NCBI GenBank assembly: GCA_964019155.1
Contig: OZ025244.1
Coordinates: 5,035,419-5,099,418 of the forward strand
Direction of reading: 5' to 3'
DNA: 64,000 bases
DNA from: Osedax fenrisi
Lineage: Eukaryota; Annelida; Polychaeta; Sabellida; Siboglinidae
In this document: positions 61,290 through 64,000 of the stretch, in pieces
How the letters are laid out: each line of letters starts with the position of its first letter
Numbering within the stretch: position 1 is the first letter of the stretch
Program-made: the position numbers and the translations under genes
The notes under the pieces: model-generated
Seen by the model: only the letters and a program-made list of their open reading frames with translations
Database searches by the model: none
What the model was told of the DNA's origin: nothing

Positions 61290-64000
61290 ATCTACTTTTA
61301 TTTTTGCATTCGAACTGAATGGACGTGTATTTAAACATTTATAAATGTATTAATTTTAATTCTATTGACATTGAATTTGCTGTTGATTTGCTTGACTGAT
61401 TTTGATCTTAATTAAATTAGTATCGTTATATATATAAAATAGTATATCCTATATAAATTTGCAATATTTTATGTTAAATTACATTGCTATATAAAATAGT
61501 ATTCCTATATCATGACACAAAAACAAGATATAATCGATTTAAAAAAATCAATTAATGAATTAACTGCGACAGTTAATATTCTAGTTGATAAAATCGATAA
61601 TCTAACATCGTCAGTTGAAATTAGAGATAAAAAAAATGTTTATTTAGAAAATAAGTTAAATGAGATTGAGCAATACTCAAAAAAAAACAAACAGTATTAT
61701 TTCATCTTCAACAGATTTTTTAAATAAATCTGAGAATAAAAAATCAGAATTTATAAATTTTGTAAAAAATAAATTGAATATTGATATTGATCCATATGAT
61801 GTTTTAGCAATTCACGAGTTACCTAATAAAAATAAGGACATTTATAAAACAATTGTAAAATTTCATTTTCATGAAACAAAAAGTAAATTTTGTTAAAATA
61901 TAAAAAAATTAAAAGATACTAATATATATATATATATAAACGATCATATAACCAAATATAATACTGAAATATTTTACAAAGAAAGGAATCTACTAAAATA
62001 TTCAAAAATAAAGTATTGTTGGACAGTTAATGGTATAACGTTTATTAAAAAAACAGAATCTTCTGAAAAGGAAAAATTAAAAATGTAAGTGATTTTAATT
62101 CTATATTGTATTTTTACATTAATTTATATTTTATATTATGGATTACAATAATAATACCTATTATGAGAGTAATAATGAATTATATAATAATAATGAAACA
62201 CATACTAATTATGAATATTTGTCCGATGAATATTTAAATAAAAATCTACAAATAGAATGCAATTATGTTGAATGTAAATCAATAAAATATGAATCTAATC
62301 ACGGCCTATCAATATTTCATTTAAATGCACGAAGTTTCGTACACAATTTTGGTTATATACTAATGTTATTAGATTCAATAGAAATTAAATTCAACATAAT
62401 TGTGATAAGCGAAACTTGGTTACAAGAATACAATAAAGATTTATATCAAATTGAAAATTATAATGCATGCCATATAACACGTAATAACTTTATAAATAAC
62501 ACATATAATAATAATGCAGGTGGTGGCGTTTCTATCTTTATACAAAACCATTTAAACTATAATACTATTGATAATTTATGTATATTAAAACATGAATTTG
62601 TGGATATTCTTACGATTTCTTTAAATATTAATAATAAAAACATTTTAATTAATGGTATATACAAATCGCCTAAAGCTGATATAATAGATTTTTAGTGAAT
62701 TTATTTATACATATTTTAATTACTTTTTGGCTAAGAGGGACCTTTTTTTGGTGTGAGATTTTAATATTAATATATTAATAAATAACAATAAAATTAAATA
62801 TTTTTTAGATAATATTTACAGTTTAGGTTGTTATCCATTAATAACAAAATCAATAAGATATGGAATACCTATACACTCATCAATTGATAATATATATTGT
62901 AATTGTAATTACAAACCTATAGTCAACGATATTATAATCAGCGATGTAAGTGATCACCTTCCTATATGTGTTGTATATGAATGTGAAACAACAAATTATA
63001 AAAAAACAAATTGAACTATAAATATATTAGACAAATTAATGATACCACAATAAATAATTTAAAAGATAGTATAATCAAACATAACTGGGATTATATGTAT
63101 ACAGATAATACTATAGATTATATATTTAATAAATTTAATGTTGATTTAATAAGATTGTATAATGATAAATGTCCTATTATACAAATAAAAGATAATAAAA
63201 AAATTAAAAAAACCATGGATTTATTCTAGTCTAATAAAATGCATTAATAAAAAAAATAAATTGTATAGAAATATTTAAAAAAACAAAACTACAGAAAAAT
63301 GTATTTATTATAAAAAATATAAAAATATATTGACAACTTTATTACAAAAATCTGAATATTTTTTTTATTCTTCAAAATTAACAAATAATCATAATAACAT
63401 AAAAAATACATGGGTTATTATGTAAATAAAGTTATAAATACAAAAAAAAATTAATTCATTACATAATCCAACTTCCATAGAATTTAATGACTATTTTAGT
63501 AGTATTGGACCGAATTTGGCTAAATAAATAATTAATGAACCTAGTAATGAATCTATAAATTCAACAATGAATAAAAATACTAAATAATCATTGTTTTTAT
63601 TACCTACGACTTTAACTGAAATACAAAAAGAAATATCAAATACAAAAATAAAATATAGTACTGATTTAAATGACATTAATATGTTTATTATAAAAAATAT
63701 AAGTACAGAAATTTGTCCTATTATTACTCATTTATTTAACCGATCTTTATCAGATGGATATTTTCCGAATATATTAAAAATATCTAAAATAATACCACTA
63801 TATAAATCAGGAGATAGAAAAAAACCAGAGAACTATAGACCTATATCGTTACTCCCACAATTTTCTAAGATATTAGAAAGATTGATAACAAATCGAATTT
63901 TGAATTTATAAATAAACACAACATAATTATTGAGTGCCAATATGGTTTCAGAAATAATATTTCAAGAGCAGATGCTATTTATGTAACAATTGAGATTATA
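61290..64000 (+). mobile_element. LINE in gene B intron 16, running off the window
   Basis: Alignment with gene A intron 16 stops at about 61285, where new sequence begins. ORF1 (61512-61896) reads DLKKSINELTATVNILVDK, NKLNEIEQYSKK, one frameshift, then NFVKNKLNIDIDPYDVLAIH and KFHFHETKSKF. Endonuclease (62138-63000) has LSIFHLNARSFVHNFGYILM, NIIVISETWLQEYNKDL, GGGVSIFIQNHLN, a frameshift before CEILILI (GDFNI in the shifted frame) and SDHLPICVVYE. RT starts at 63591 with KISKIIPLYKSGDRKKPENY and RPISLLPQFSKILERLI and continues past the edge. Frameshifts suggest it is dead, though it is better kept than most here. Confidence 0.75.

Overview
The window is animal (metazoan) nuclear DNA. It is very AT-rich, its genes are split by many GT-AG introns, it carries (TA)n tracts and two very long trinucleotide arrays, and it holds many decayed non-LTR retrotransposons. 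I cannot name the species. An invertebrate fits the compact exons and the transposon load.

The only clear host genes are two copies of one M13 (neprilysin-type) zinc metallopeptidase, in tandem on the + strand. Joining the exons by reading frame and splice phase gives an 18-exon model of about 713 residues: a signal peptide, a CxxxxC pair, the long N-terminal helical domain, HELTH, ENLAD, HSPMRYR and a C-terminal CQMW. Copy A (7226-19219) has exons 3-18; exons 1-2 are not seen and should lie upstream of the window. Copy B (42345-60509) has exons 1-16; exons 17-18 should lie beyond a LINE that runs off the right edge. Phases agree at every junction, and introns as well as exons align between copies, so this is a fairly recent tandem duplication. 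By hand count the proteins differ at about 51 of 585 shared codons, with no replacement in the HELTH exon.

Layout: 1-7225, minus-strand CR1/L2-like LINE pieces, including two near-identical 3' ends and a 585-bp (TAA)n array. 7226-19219, gene A with a decayed RT in intron 16. 19220-42344, intergenic DNA with a 6.4-kb terminal-inverted-repeat element that contains a 1.15-kb (CTA)n array and a possible small spliced gene, followed by several LINEs, one of which keeps a PHD-like ORF1, endonuclease and RT in order. 42345-60509, gene B with a LINE in intron 2, a foldback element in intron 2, and a 2.98-kb relative of the terminal-inverted-repeat element in intron 12. 61290-64000, another LINE inside gene B intron 16.

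The most useful new result is the terminal-inverted-repeat element. Gene A intron 12 preserves the empty site for the copy in gene B intron 12. This defines its ends (CCCAAGC...GCTTGG) and an apparent 3-bp target duplication without any database. No recognised transposase is visible in either copy.
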